Shown: piece after piece, positions 1-11,068 of the stretch
Position numbering within the stretch: position 1 is the stretch's first letter
Layout: each line of letters starts with the position of its first letter
Notes under the pieces: generated by a model
Told to the model about the DNA's origin: nothing
The model's database searches: none
What the model saw: only the letters and a program-made list of their open reading frames with translations
Made by a program: the position numbers and the translations under genes
NCBI GenBank assembly: GCA_021234155.1
Contig: JAJEKV010000064.1
Location: 4,650,001 to 4,714,000, forward strand
DNA length: 64,000 bases
Origin: Isoetes taiwanensis
Lineage: Eukaryota; Streptophyta; Lycopodiopsida; Isoetales; Isoetaceae
Reading direction: 5' to 3'

Positions 1-1241
1 ATGGACTTCTTCTTTGTAGAGCAAAGTGCTTATTTCAAAGTTCATTTGGAGACTCCTAAATGGTGAGGATGACTCTCTGGTTCCGCCTTCTTAGACAAGC
101 TCTTGGTCCTTTGTATCCCTCTAGGCAAGAAGGTACATCAAACCAGTCCTACCTTGGGCTTTATTTGAGACTTTTGCAGCCTTTTCCAAAGCTTCTCCAT
201 TTTTGCGTGGCTTGTTGGCGGCATGGGAGGCTGATTAGACATCTTTTCTGCCATGCCCCTCTGTCCACACCCTATTGGAGACTCCATGGTGGTGGGCACC
301 TGCTTGCCTCGGACCCCTCGGCACCTCCATTGGCGAGCCTCGGTTCATCCCCTTATCTGAGAGGCGATGGGTTCTTGCAGGTGTTGTCTCTATTCAAGCA
401 TGGTATGAGGAGGGTCGCCCTCTTGTCTTGGCTTTGAATTTCAGACAAAGTTCCTTCTCTCTCGTTGGGATGTATCTCTATGGGAGAAAATTGAAGAAAA
501 ATTTGCCTCTCGTGAGTGCAAGTTGGTCTTCTTTGAAAGGGTGCCATGGGGACTGTCATGAAAATATTCACAAAGGCAAGCAATTTGTCGAGCAAGCGCG
601 ATATCGCCTTCTTTTAGCACCACAACCCCTCCAGTTGCCAGATGGGTGGCACCTACATGTTCCACAGCCCATTTTGTGTCGTACATGGCGATGGCTTTGG
701 GATAGGTTGCTCCAGCCTAAAGTCTCTCTGCGGTATGCCCGCTTTGCCTCTCGGACGTTGAGACTCTTGAACATTGTCTCTTTGATTGTCCTAAGGTTCA
801 ACCAGCGTGGTCCTGGCTACAAGGTTTGTTTAACGGTACATTGAATTTGCCGATGCATCCTTTTGGCATCCTATCCCAGCGCATGACCTCCGGCTAAACA
901 AAGGGCATTGCATCTTGGTTCGGTTGGCTCCTATGGTCGATATGGGGCGTCGCGGAACTTCCACATCTTCGGGGCATTTATTCATGCGCACCACGGTGTT
1001 ATTACGATGGCCGAGAAAAAGATATTGATGACCCTACGAGTGTTCTTCCCTTGACTTTCGGGCTGGTGGAACGCATCACGGATTCTTATCATTAGTCTCC
1101 TATTCGGGTAAGTACATTGTGCTCGGGCTCGTGCTCTGTGGCATCTCGTGTGCTTACGGTTAGATGAGACATGTAAACTTTGTACTTTTTCTCTGATTAA
1201 TAAACTTTTTGGCTTTCGTCCTTCAAAAAAAAAAAAAAAAA
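1..1241 (+). mobile_element. 3' end of an L1-like LINE with poly-A tail
   Basis: This is the 5'-truncated end of a non-LTR retrotransposon, running off the left edge of the window. The C-terminal zinc-knuckle-type region of ORF2 can be read across frames. It is followed by about 300 bases of 3' sequence, an AATAAA signal at 1199-1204 and a 17-base poly-A run at 1225-1241. Poly-A at the end of a degraded reverse-transcriptase reading frame is the normal end of a plant L1-type LINE. All frames are interrupted, so the copy is dead. It differs from the LINEs at 14.5, 28.5 and 56.7 kb, which end in microsatellites. Confidence 0.8.
275..905 (+). pseudogene. LINE ORF2 C-terminal remnant (zf-RVT-like)
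   Basis: One frame (to 740) ends in a segment with WRWLWDRLLQPKVSLR, the usual lead-in to the zf-RVT domain. After a frame change the stretch from 760 reads ETLEHCLFDCP..QPAWSWL, the Cys/His pattern that follows it in plant L1-type ORF2 proteins. The reading frame is broken at least once between the two parts. Known for the family: this domain sits downstream of the reverse transcriptase and may bind nucleic acid. No catalytic part is present in the window. Confidence 0.75.
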
Positions 1242-1320
1242 CCATTAGTCGGCACGAAGCAAGTTGGTTGGGCTCCATATATCTGCATTAGCATGGTCTT
1301 AGAGTATGAAATATGGGGGA

Positions 1321-1386
1321 GCTCGAAACTTTACCAAAATAACTCAATGTTCTAAGAATGCTTCGACCAATATAACCAACGAGCTA
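1321..1386 (-). repeat. tRNA-like SINE head (A box and B box), copy 1
   Basis: On the minus strand an A-box-like TAGCTCGTTGG (1376-1386) is followed about 45 bases later by a B-box-like AGTTTCGAGC (1321-1330). Spacing and order are those of a tRNA-type RNA polymerase III promoter. The remaining bases do not fold as an intact tRNA, so a tRNA-derived SINE head is the best reading. Matching copies lie at 1737-1807 and 56554-56625. Confidence 0.5.
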
Positions 1387-1736
1387 ACATAATTATTTTT
1401 TATTGTAAATCTATGTATTATAACCCATTTAATTATTTTTATTTTAGGGATATGGTCTATGGATTTAGGAATTGTTATTTTTATATCCATATCAAGTCCC
1501 CTTGGAACCCCCTATCATTGTGCTACATATTCTAAATGAGATGCACCCTGGACTACCTCAATCGTGAGATCCATCGACCCTACGGCCCAGCCCATGGGGC
1601 CTCTCGTTTCGATTATGGTCATTGGCACCTACGATTTTGAATATGAAATACAAGTTTGCCTAAGGTTTATGAATATGGAACACAGGGATTCAGACCTCTA
1701 TAGAGCTTCATGTAAGGTTCTAAAATGAAATACAAG

Positions 1737-1807
1737 GGCTTGCAATTTCTACCAAAATAGCTCAATGTCCTAATAAGAATGCTTTGACCAATATAACCAG
1801 TGAGCTA
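1737..1807 (-). repeat. tRNA-like SINE head, copy 2
   Basis: The minus strand reads GTTAGCTCACTGGTTA near 1793-1808, then a diverged B box (ATTGCAAGCCC) near 1737-1747. It aligns along its whole length with copy 1 and with the copy at 56.6 kb, whose B box GGTTCGAGCCC fits the consensus. Further minus-strand motifs resembling a B box occur near 1690-1705 and 2240-2255. Confidence 0.5.
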
Positions 1808-1829
1808 ACATGATTACTTTTTACCTTAT

Positions 1830-2175
1830 ATATTTATGTATTTTTCTTATAACAACCCATTCAATTGTTTTAGGGATATGATCTATAGTTTTAGAAATTG
1901 TCATTTTTACATTCAGGACCAGCGATCTAACGTGATTACGTTTTATCTTAAATCTATGTATTTTTCTTATAACAAACCATTCAATTGTTTTAGGGATTAT
2001 GGTCTATGGTTCCAGGAATTGTCATTTTTACATTTAGGACCAGTGCTCTAACATGATTATTTCTTATCTTAAGTCTATGTTCCCCCCCTTTTTTTTTATA
2101 TAACAAACCATTCAATCGTTTTATGAATATGGTCTATGGTTCCAAGAATTGTGATTTTTACATCCATATTAAATG
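1830..2175. repeat. Tandem repeat, about 120-bp unit, three copies
   Basis: Units begin with TATGTATTTTTCTTATAACA (near 1834 and 1955) and a diverged third starts near 2077. Each continues through CATTCAATTGTTTTAGGGA and a GAATTGTCATTTTTACAT phrase. A fourth, more diverged unit is recognisable at 1412-1510. The short frame 1836-2051 is a by-product of the repeat. Confidence 0.7.
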
Positions 2176-2330
2176 ACTGAGGCTGCCTGTGATTTTGAAG
2201 TATGAAATAGGAGTTTATCTAAGGTCTTAATATATGAAATATAGGGACTTGGACCTCTATATGGCTTTGTCTAAGATTATAGAATATGAAATACACTAGA
2301 AAAAAGTGCCCAACATGGCTCTTTAAATCA

Positions 2331-2639
2331 GGGGCTTTGTTTGATATCTGCACTAGAAGTACATACATTTGAAATAAACTTATAAAAAGATGCTAAGAAA
2401 GTGGTTGCCTCAGCACCTAATTTAATAGATCTTTTGATATTTTTTAGTTTGTCCCCTTAAAACACCACTAAGCGACACTTGTCAACTTTAGCCTAGCATT
2501 CATACAACTTTGGCTATTATGAATATTATGTGTCATAAAAGCTTTTGATGCTTTATACGATGTGTCATCAAAGCTTTTAATGCTTTTTAAGGACCTTGTA
2601 CAATACATGTCATGTCTTTCCTTTTTTCCATTCCAAATT
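2331..2639. other. AT-rich spacer, nothing recognised
   Basis: This stretch holds no recognisable gene. A short imperfect repeat (CAAAGCTTTTAATGCTTT-like, 2535-2600) is the only visible structure. Confidence 0.5.
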
Positions 2640-3653
2640 ATGGGAATGAGGGCATGAAGAATACAATAGAATAGAATAGGTTTTTATCGTCCAGGAAGAC
2701 TAGTTGGTCTATGGGACCCAAACGAAACTGCAACAGCCCTATTATTGCCCGAGTTAAAAAAAACCTCATCCCGAAAAGTTTTCGAGGGAAAAACTGTGGC
2801 AGTAATAAGAGTGATCTCAAACTGTACAAATATACATATGGTGTAACACAGATGCAAGTCAGCCTAATGTCGAAGGACATAGATTTGATCATATGTCGAA
2901 CAACCCTGTAAGGTAATTCATCCTCAACGGCTCCCATTTGGCAGCATCAACGGAGCTTGTCTTGCCTTGGTTCCCCAATCCATCTGTCTATCTCAATTCG
3001 GAGACAGTGTGCACTTGTGTGAATCGAGGCAGTGAACCTGTGCCTTTTCATTGGCAGATGGGTATGCATGTAGCATTGCAAACCCCGTCCTATTGTGGGG
3101 TTTATGTGGTACTGGTAATGTGTCATCCTAGCCTGTTCAAGAGCGTTGGCATCCCATAGCTTATTGAGGAAGCAAGCATCAAGATGCTGCCTCAAGCTGT
3201 GGCGATACGCCTCTGTTTGCACTTGTATGCACCTGTGCTCCTACACAAATTGGCGAGCCACGGAGTCCGCTTATCCTTCCAACTGGCCTTGAGGTGTTAT
3301 GGTTCTGTTGCCACAGTATAAGCTCGGCTAGGGAGACGAGCATCGTCTATAATGACCACCTTCTGAAATAGACGATATGTTGATCAAGGGCCACCCTCTG
3401 AAGGTGTAAGAAACTTGTCTCTTGCAATAGAATCTAATATGGAATTGTGGACTTCACCCCCAGTGCCCAAGCCAAGAAGGCTTTCTATACCTGCTTCAAG
3501 TCATTCTAGCTAGCAAGGATACCACGAGGCCCCAGACCTCGACCTCATATAAAAGAACAAGCTCGAATAAGACCCTAAATAGGTGCGACTCATGGGCTCA
3601 ATCATGTAACACCACTCTATGCTTGTTGTTCTACAATGAATATAGCGCCTTCC
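2640..3653 (-). mobile_element. LINE (copy B), 3' half: reverse-transcriptase C-terminal region and 3' UTR
   Basis: Read on the minus strand, the segment from 3653 down contains LLYEVEVWG, the plant LINE phrase LLYGVEVWGP. It is followed by TEAYRHSLRQHLDACFLNKL and a 3' UTR ending GGACGATAAAAAC before a short CTATT-type tail (2655-2685). The same order is seen in the LINE at 56.7-58 kb. The 5' continuation lies across the LTR retrotransposon at 14104-14443, so that element split the LINE. The reading frame has several stops. CpG sites that the 56.7-kb copy keeps are mostly TG or CA here, which points to an older copy. Confidence 0.75.
3649..3653. other. Left target-site duplication (CTTCC)
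   Basis: CTTCC lies directly before the left LTR and is repeated directly after the right LTR (14099-14103). Five bases is the usual target duplication of LTR retrotransposons. Confidence 0.9.
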
Positions 3654-5221
3654 TGTGACGTTCCACATATTTATACGCATATTTAAGTATAAATACGTGA
3701 CACGTCACTATGAATAATTAATGGCACATAAATTATTCATAAGCTAAGGTTAGCTATGTTAATAATTAAATTATAAAGGTGGAAACCTAACCAAAACCCT
3801 AATTCGAATTTAGGGCTTATCCTAATATTAAAAAGGGCTAAAATACTAAATTAGCTAATATTAACCAATGTAGAGCATGCCACCTGGCCCAAATCGATTG
3901 GGCAAGGTAGGGTTTCGATTTTGGACACCCAAATTAGGGCTTTTGTGCCCCAATTCAAATTGGGAGCAATTGGGGATGGAGGAGGAGGAGCAGCGGCCGA
4001 CGGCCCTTGGTTAGTCGAGATGGAGCAGCCCAAGACCGATTTGTGGTTAGTCAAGTGGGTTACTTTGTTGATTTATAGCATAGCACCTCTACGTGGTGTG
4101 TTCTCTCTCTGTTTTTCTCATGTGGTTTTTGTTAGACTAACCCTTAGTGATATGGTGAGTATTCTTATCTCTAGTCTCATGCGTGCTTTGGTTGATGGTT
4201 TAGTAGTTCTTTGCTTAGTTAGCACTCGGGATATGGGGATTATGGGGGTAGAGACCTCTCGAGCCCATGTATTGTAGTATGCTCCTAGATAGAGCCCTGT
4301 ATTATTCCCATTAGATGCGGCTGTGCACAAGAGCCCACCGGGTCATAGATGCTATGGACCGGCTTAGCACCGGATAAGGAACACGGTGGTGAAGTGGTTG
4401 GTGGGGTCTTGCACGAACATAAAAGGCTCCGAGACTCCTATAGTGAGCTAGGCACGATGGCCGGTCCACGAGAGGGCTCTGTATGGGTCCGACACTCCAC
4501 AGGTGTAGAGGTGTGACCAGTATGGGGCACCTTGCACTTTGAGTAGATTTAGGCAGTAAGTCTGAATGCGGATCTGCGGGTCGCTGATGCGCACGTATTC
4601 TCTAGCTCGCCATTGTGATTCGGAAGGGGCCTTCCCCGACCTGCCTCATCGGATAGGGACTTCATGAACCGAGTAGGCTCGGCGAGGGTGATGCCTCGAG
4701 CTGCGTCTCGGGAAGGCTATAGCGGCGCCATAGCGTGAATTGACCCATCCGCAAAGTGTGCACGGGGAGGGGGCGGATGGAGTGGACAACCCTAGCCAAT
4801 GTTCTATGCCGCCAGCGCCATGTCAAGATTCCTGCCCGCTGATCTCTTGAGACCTAGCCGTCGGTCGATCCTCACCGGAGTCCGAGCGGGGTAGAACCAT
4901 GGGTTTGGGGTGTTTTCTTAGTTTTAGATGCATATTCTTTGCCGTTGGTATTTGGATGGATGCGCCACCCTTCGTGGTGGTTATTTATATATATGATTTA
5001 TGCTGTGTGCTAACCCTTGTATTCACGCTTCCGCGACGTAGGAGCCCCATTGAAGGCGTGGGCCGAATGACCCCTTCGTGTCCTTCTTTCGGGCATCATA
5101 TTATAGATGGCCCGAAATAGGCGGAGGGCCACGCTCATGGCGAAGTTGGTCGCCATGGGAGGGAAAGTCCCCGGTATGTATACGGTACCGAGGGTAAGTA
5201 TATATGTTTAGGGGCGTCACA
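3654..5221 (+). repeat. Left LTR
   Basis: It starts TGTGACG and ends GGGGCGTCACA. It aligns throughout with 12527-14098. Differences cluster at CG and CTG/CAG/CCGG positions. The first bases TGTGACG and last CGTCACA form the short terminal inverted repeat typical of LTRs. Confidence 0.92.
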
Positions 5222-5222
5222 G

Positions 5223-5235
5223 TGGTATCAGAGCC
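5223..5235 (+). promoter_or_regulatory. Primer-binding site for initiator tRNA-Met
   Basis: TGGTATCAGAGCC follows the left LTR after one base. This is the sequence complementary to the 3' end of plant initiator tRNA-Met that primes minus-strand DNA synthesis in most plant LTR retrotransposons. Confidence 0.93.
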
Positions 5236-5672
5236 ATGATTTTGGTTGACCGGAATCATAGCACTGACCAAATCTTTAACCCGTTAGTTCGGTAGTTGAG
5301 TGGGAGTTTAGGCTAGTTGGACTGCTTAACTTTTTAGTCATTTAATTTTGTGTTATGTGAGTTTTAGGAAGTTAGGGCGATTTTGGAGGGAAAAAGTTGT
5401 GACTGGAGGACCCAAGATTGGAAGGGCTATAACTTTCTGTAGGTAGTTCGGATGAAGGCAAAAACGGCTCCAATGGATCGGGCACTTCCCAAATACCCTA
5501 AGGGGCACGTCTCCCGAGGTCAAGAAGACAACAGGCCGCCGAAAAATGGAAAGGGGCGCTGCCTTACTCAGAGGTAAAACGCGTATAAGCAACGCAGCGC
5601 CCCATACGGTCCGCCGTATAAAAATACGCGTCCGTTTTAAAAAAAAAAAATGAGTTTTCCTTTTCCGCCCGC

Positions 5673-5725
5673 GTTTTGAACCTGTGACCTCTTACTTCCA
5701 ACCCAACACTCTTTCCATCTTGCCA
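5673..5725 (-). repeat. tRNA-like pol III unit 1 in the LTR-element leader
   Basis: On the minus strand TGGCAAGATGG (5715-5725, A-box-like) precedes GGTTCAAAAC (5673-5682, B-box-like). The spacing is that of a tRNA gene, but the internal region does not make a clean cloverleaf. It is either a tRNA pseudogene or the head of a SINE. Confidence 0.45.
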
Positions 5726-5826
5726 ACCATCTTTATATAGATATATATGTTCTATTGCTTTGTTATACATATCTAATATTCTGCTTTGTCCAGCTAGCAG
5801 TTCTTTTAAGAAAAAGGTACATCATG

Positions 5827-5879
5827 GGATTGAACCCCTGACCTTCTGCACCCAAGACAACACCTTTACCAATAAGCCA
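5827..5879 (-). repeat. tRNA-like pol III unit 2 in the LTR-element leader
   Basis: On the minus strand TGGCTTATTGG (5869-5879) is followed by GGTTCAATCC (5827-5836), which fits the B-box consensus fully. It lies about 150 bp from unit 1 in the same orientation, so the pair could be a dimeric SINE or two insertions. Confidence 0.5.
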
Positions 5880-5993
5880 ACTTCTTTCTTGAAGTGATAT
5901 AATGCTTTTTCTAATATTTATAGTGCATCTATTCCATATCTAAATTAGAGGCATGCCTTTGGTAAACCCACATTGTGGAGGCAACAACTCCAC

Positions 5994-6165
5994 TAGAAAG
6001 CAAGCTCTTTTGCCATAGCCCGAGGAGCAAGCTCTTTCGCCATAGCCGCCGGAGCAAGCTCTTCCGCCATAGCCGCCGGAGCAAGCTCTTTCGCCATAGC
6101 CGTCGAAGCAAGCTCTTTCGCCATAGCCGCCGGAGTAAGCAGCCTTGCCATAGCCATGGGAGACG
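5994..6165. repeat. 27-bp minisatellite
   Basis: Five to six units of the type AGCTCTTTCGCCATAGCCGC follow one another. The unit length is a multiple of three, so three frames stay open and appear as long repetitive peptides (AMAKELAPA on the minus strand). I see no start, codon or context evidence that any of these is translated. Confidence 0.85.
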
Positions 6166-7200
6166 ACCTCTCTCTGCTATAGTCAACCGGATAACTGTCA
6201 ACCATATAAAGCTAGTATCCCCTAGGAATAAACCGACCAAATGGCACGACGTAACCTAGCAAGTTCGGCCAACTTGTTATGACAACATCAACTCATTTGG
6301 TGGGACTAATTCCGGAACTTAATTAACAACGACAGGGCAACTCTCTAGAATAGCAGCATGTGTTATATCCTTGGATATTCTTTAGGCAACGATAATAATG
6401 TCCAGTTATCGGCGTTCCTCGATCCATACCTTTAATTATTTTTCCTTTGGTAGATGCCTTGATAACACAATTTCTTCGGGCCTTGCCATCATTTAATCTA
6501 TACTACATTCATATGCTTTATATTAGACCTTATTGACGTAATGTTTTATAGACATAATTATAATTAACGTTGTCTCTCTCTAGTGTCTAAACCTTGACTC
6601 GTCTCATTTCCCAGAGAAAGGATCTCTTTTCGCCCAACCAACTAGGGTCTGCCATGCAGCACCCCTCCAGACCATTGGTAGCTTTAATCCTACCACCCCT
6701 CACTTCTTCTTCTCAATGCTCGTGTTCTTTTTATGGACCATTTTCCCAGACCACGGTACAAACTCGTGAATAACGTAGTGAGTGCACGTGTTAGAACCCC
6801 ATAATAATGTCAACACTTTGTGCCAAACTTCACCGTCTATATGGATGTGATTAATTATCATTGCCACACGCTTTGTCAAAGTGACAACCGTCTACCCTCT
6901 TTTGGAATGTTCTCTCGTACATTCCAATGCCATAACCGTTGTTGATTACTCACCTCCTTCTAGGGTACCTAGATAAGGTCCGAAACAAAATGTTTCCAAC
7001 CATTATTTTAATACCTAAACGTCTTTAGGTTACGCAAGCGAACTTACATATTCCAAAGGATTATATGAATATCCCAAAGGACAAGTACCATAGAAGACCT
7101 CTCAAGATAGGCCTCCTCTATTCAAAGATCTTGTGTTCAAGTCTGCGGGGTCCGTCATATGTCCTCATGGACGCTGCCAATATGGCATGACGTATAAATG

Positions 7201-7201
7201 C

Positions 7202-7232
<31 letters not shown>

Positions 7233-7254
7233 TTATTAAAAAAAAAAAAAAAAA
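7201..7254. repeat. CTAT microsatellite followed by poly-A
   Basis: TATC/TATT units run from about 7200 to 7236, followed by an 18-base A run. A repeat next to poly-A suggests the tail of an old retroposed sequence, but no element body is recognisable upstream. Confidence 0.8.
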
Positions 7255-9718
7255 GGTCCTTGGTGAACTCAATTCACCATGTTGTCCGAAGACATGGACG
7301 TCTTCTTCCCTAAGCCATGCACCAAATCTTTAAGGAATTTTTCAGCTCTCGCTACCTTTCAAGCCGCAAGTCTACCTTTGTATATTAGCAATGACCACCC
7401 TTCATGTTAGGAAATAACCTTTCTATCCAGATTGCTAAATATCATGCATCGTGGTCCTTTATTCCTTCTCTTCTTCAATGTGTTTTCTAAGTCTATGATC
7501 GATTTTCATGAGTCCGGCCCTTTACGCCGCCTTGACTACATATTTCACTCTTTGATTGTGACCTTTATTCAGTAGAGTCACCAATCCCCATTACTCCTTT
7601 ATGTATTTATTAACCGTCTTGTGGCTTCTAAGCCGCTATTATATGCTCCCTATATTGTTAACCCACCTATCATTGGGGATTATGATTCAACATTGTCCTA
7701 CATCCTGGAAATGTTAGTCATTACATTTCTCTGTCATGATGCTATAACGTTGTTCTGGCATTCCAAATAACTTGGCATCCTCATCTAAGCCATAGTCATG
7801 GCCTAAGAGCGGGTGAGCCTTCGTAAGTTACCTGGAGTCATCAAGGTGCTTGCCTTGTATTTAGTGAGCCTTTCTACAATTACCTACGTTTAATATAACC
7901 CGGGCTTGTATCAATGCTCGAGTCCTGTATATGTTAACTTGCACCCCCCATGTAACCCATGGCATCACCCTGCACCGATCCGGTATGGATCATGTGGGAA
8001 AGCTAGTCTTAGGTGTCTATGCAAGACACATTCGAACATTTAGCAGGTAACTGCTATTCGCTACTTATCCTGGAATTGTACTATTGTACTACTCAACCCC
8101 ACTACCTTAAGCTTTATTCCATTGGCCGTTGACATTTATTTCAAGTGCCAACTACTACACCATATCCTAACATGCAACGGGTTGACGGTCCTTTGCACAT
8201 TTTGAACGTATCTCCAGACCCTTCATCAGTAACTTTAGAATACGCTCGTCTTTCTCTCCTTATGTCGCCACCTAGATTACCTTCCTAAGATGTTTATCAT
8301 ATGTGTACATGGTATGTACATAATAAACATATCTCCACATCCCACAATGCTAGAGCTCTGCTCTAACTTAGCTAAACTATAACCGTGGTAGTTCTTTCAA
8401 ACAAACCTATTGCCTATGTACCTTTATTATGTGGCTGAGCCACCGACTCTAACCTGGCAAGGTGGCCAACTCTATGTTAGAAATCTATATCTTTTGCCTA
8501 CATTTTTTATAGGATCCCCACTACTTTAACCATCCCTTTAGTGCCTTATGGTCTTCCAATTGTATATACACTATCATACCACCCATGGGATTATGCTATA
8601 ATTCCAAAGGTTTACTACCCCAGATGAGGAGCTTTTCTAAAGGCTTCTTTCGCTAAGGATCCTTTGTGTTCCATACCACCCATGCTTAGTTACACATAAC
8701 CTAATTTTCTTAAGTTATCAGGTGGACTTCAGCTTTTGATCAGCTTCGAATGCTGCTGTCTTTGACTCCCTCATAATGAAGTGGAGGCACTAAAACCTCC
8801 TGGTCTTCTAATAGGAAAACCCAATGTTTCAATCTTCGTTAGTAACCGCCATATGGTTATCCAATTCCTTACCCTCTTAAGAGTTTCAAAGTCATAATCT
8901 CTAACGGGTCTATGCCTCAAGGCAACGGATCCTCCACCTTCTACTTCACTACCTACACTGGTTCCTCGCGAGTAGCGTAACTCTTAAGATATATGGACTA
9001 CTAGTCTATATAATCTCACTCCTTGTAATCTACACACCTCGTCTTGATTTTTATCGGGACTTGGATTGCTATGTATTGCCTCTTCTCGGTTATCCCTAAA
9101 AGTATAATTGTCAAAGTCATCGTACTCCTTCTTTTCTTCCATCAGGGGGATGCGATATTTTATACATTTTTTTTTATTTCCAAAACCACATAAATGCTCT
9201 CAGCTTATAACAATGAAGTAACTCATTGGTATCTAGAACCTTTGAGCAACTAAGCTCTCATTAGCGGTTATTCCAACACTATTCCAACCATCCTCGGGAT
9301 GTTTTTGAATGTGACGTTACCGTAATTTAAACTCTTTTCATCTCCCTTAGTACGACGTATCTAAGATAGTCAACTTCAACCATTGGGATAACTTGAATGC
9401 TTATCTCTGGTAAAGCATACCTAACCCAATATCTTCGTATATAAGCATATCATTACGCTCATTCTTTAAACCTTGTCAAGCAATATTTCCCTCGCCCTGT
9501 ACGAATATTCTACTATCTTTTAATATGATATACATCTGAATATCACAATCGACATCCTCGATAGGATCACCACTATAGTATTTGATACTACTAAATCCTT
9601 CCTACATCCAGGACCGCTACGTTGTTATTATATGATATAGTAACATGTGTGCACCAACCCTAAGTCTAGACTCCTATGTAACTTGTTGACATAGGCATCT
9701 AGCTATATTCATACTTGC

Positions 9719-10150
9719 GGCCTGTGCACAAGAGCCCACCGGGTCATAGATGCTATGGACTGGCTTAGCACCAGATAAGGAACACAGTGGTGAAGTGGTT
9801 GGTGGGGTCTTGCACGAACATAAAAGGCTCCTGAGACTCCTATAGTGAGCTAGGCCTGATAGCCGGTCACGTAGAGGGCCGGGTATGGGTCTGACACTCC
9901 CTGGGTGTAGAGGTGTGACCCGTATGGGGCACCTTGCACTTTGAGTAGATTTAGGGCGAGTAAGTCGGGTACGGATGCGGGGATCGCTGATGCGGCACGT
10001 ATTCTCTAGCTCGCCCATGGAGCCACTGTGATTCTGGAAGGGGACGCTTCCCTGACCTGCCTCATCGGACCGGGACTTCATGAACCCCGGAGTAGGCTCA
10101 GCAGGGTGATGCCTCGAGCCTGCGTCTCCGGAAGGCTATAGCGACGCCAA
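9719..10150 (+). repeat. LTR fragment inside the element's interior
   Basis: About 430 bp match 13195-13612 of the right LTR almost base for base, and 4316-4735 of the left LTR less closely. It starts at GGCCTGTGCACAAGAGCCC and ends after AGGCTATAGCGACGCC. It retains the CACGTATTCTCT stretch that the right LTR has lost. The fragment therefore derives from a sister copy or from the right LTR before that deletion. Confidence 0.85.
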
Positions 10151-11042
10151 CTTATTTCCCCAACTTGGTTATCTACTACCATATACATGTTGTGGTTTCG
10201 ACACCACTAACCTTACTTTGCCTTCGTCCTCAAGCTCTAGTCATAACTTCCACAGGGGCAAATGCCAACCTAAGTTCCTTGTGGACATGTTTCCTCCCTA
10301 TTTATATGGAATGTGAACTAAAAGTTCTAGTATATATCCTATCTTCTTTTAGTTATGTTTTACTATTAAATGGTCCTAGTACACATATATCAACGTGGAG
10401 TTACTCCTCGGGATACACACACAATACCAAGTCCAGAGCACATCCTCCTTGGTGAGATGTTCATTGGGTGCCTACCTTGTTCATACTCCAGACTTTGGTA
10501 CATTCAACGTGTCATTCCAAACTCTCTATACTTGAAACGTTGTTTACAACAACTTTCAAGCACCTCTTCTCTCCCACTTGTCGTGTGGGTACATTACTTG
10601 CCTTCCTAACGTATCATTAGTTGAAGGTCAACTTCCCTTCATAATCTAGCTTCACTAAAGATCAAACATACCTTGCACCTTTTTGATGGTTGCGCCTGTT
10701 CCTACCAATTGTCGTCTTCTCTTGACCTTATGTAGAAATTACGTTCCACACTATCCTCTAGTCTGTTATACGGCATCTCGATGCTCCCAGCAGACATAAC
10801 ATGTGTCTGTTTCCTTAATTTATACCATGCATAATGGTCATGCATTTGACCAATGTCATTAAGCGTATCCACGTGGTTACGTGGTCTTCTTAGTCATCTA
10901 TAATCTTGCGTCTTTATTTCACGCCTCAGGAACATCAATCTCTTTACCAAACACAATGTATATGTAATTTTATAATCCATAGCTTATGGATCGATATCCT
11001 CATACACCATGACCTTCAAGGTCCCATGGCGGGGTGATTTAA

Positions 11043-11068
11043 TATATTTATTTATTTATTTATTTATT
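11043..11068. repeat. TTTA microsatellite
   Basis: A short run of ATTT units within the LTR-element interior. Confidence 0.85.

Larger units (their letters stand above)
1300..2330. repeat. Dispersed repeat block with SINE-like heads
   Basis: This AT-rich block has several diverged copies of one sequence. Phrases such as ACCATTCAATTGTTTTAGGG and TCTATGGTTCCAGGAATTGT recur within it, at 56.45-56.69 kb and at 61.80-61.88 kb. The part at 1527-1680 is matched at 53885-54060. No protein is coded. The tRNA-like units inside it are listed separately. The repeat is old, because copies differ at many positions. Confidence 0.7.

Noticed and set aside
1321-1386. Functional tRNA gene
   Set aside because: The boxes are present but no acceptor stem or complete cloverleaf can be drawn; the same applies to 5673-5725, 5827-5879 and 56554-56625.
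4899-5120. 73-codon protein conserved between both LTRs (also 13781-14002)
   Set aside because: Identity follows from LTR duplication, not selection on a protein; no homology recognised.
5975-6259. Long repetitive frames on both strands (AMAKELAPA-type peptide)
   Set aside because: They come from a 27-bp minisatellite, a multiple of three, which keeps several frames open at once; there is no start context or homology.
10165-10609. Plus-strand frames of 79-96 codons in the LTR-element interior
   Set aside because: Hydrophobic, no motif, and no support from neighbouring sequence; expected by chance in 7 kb.
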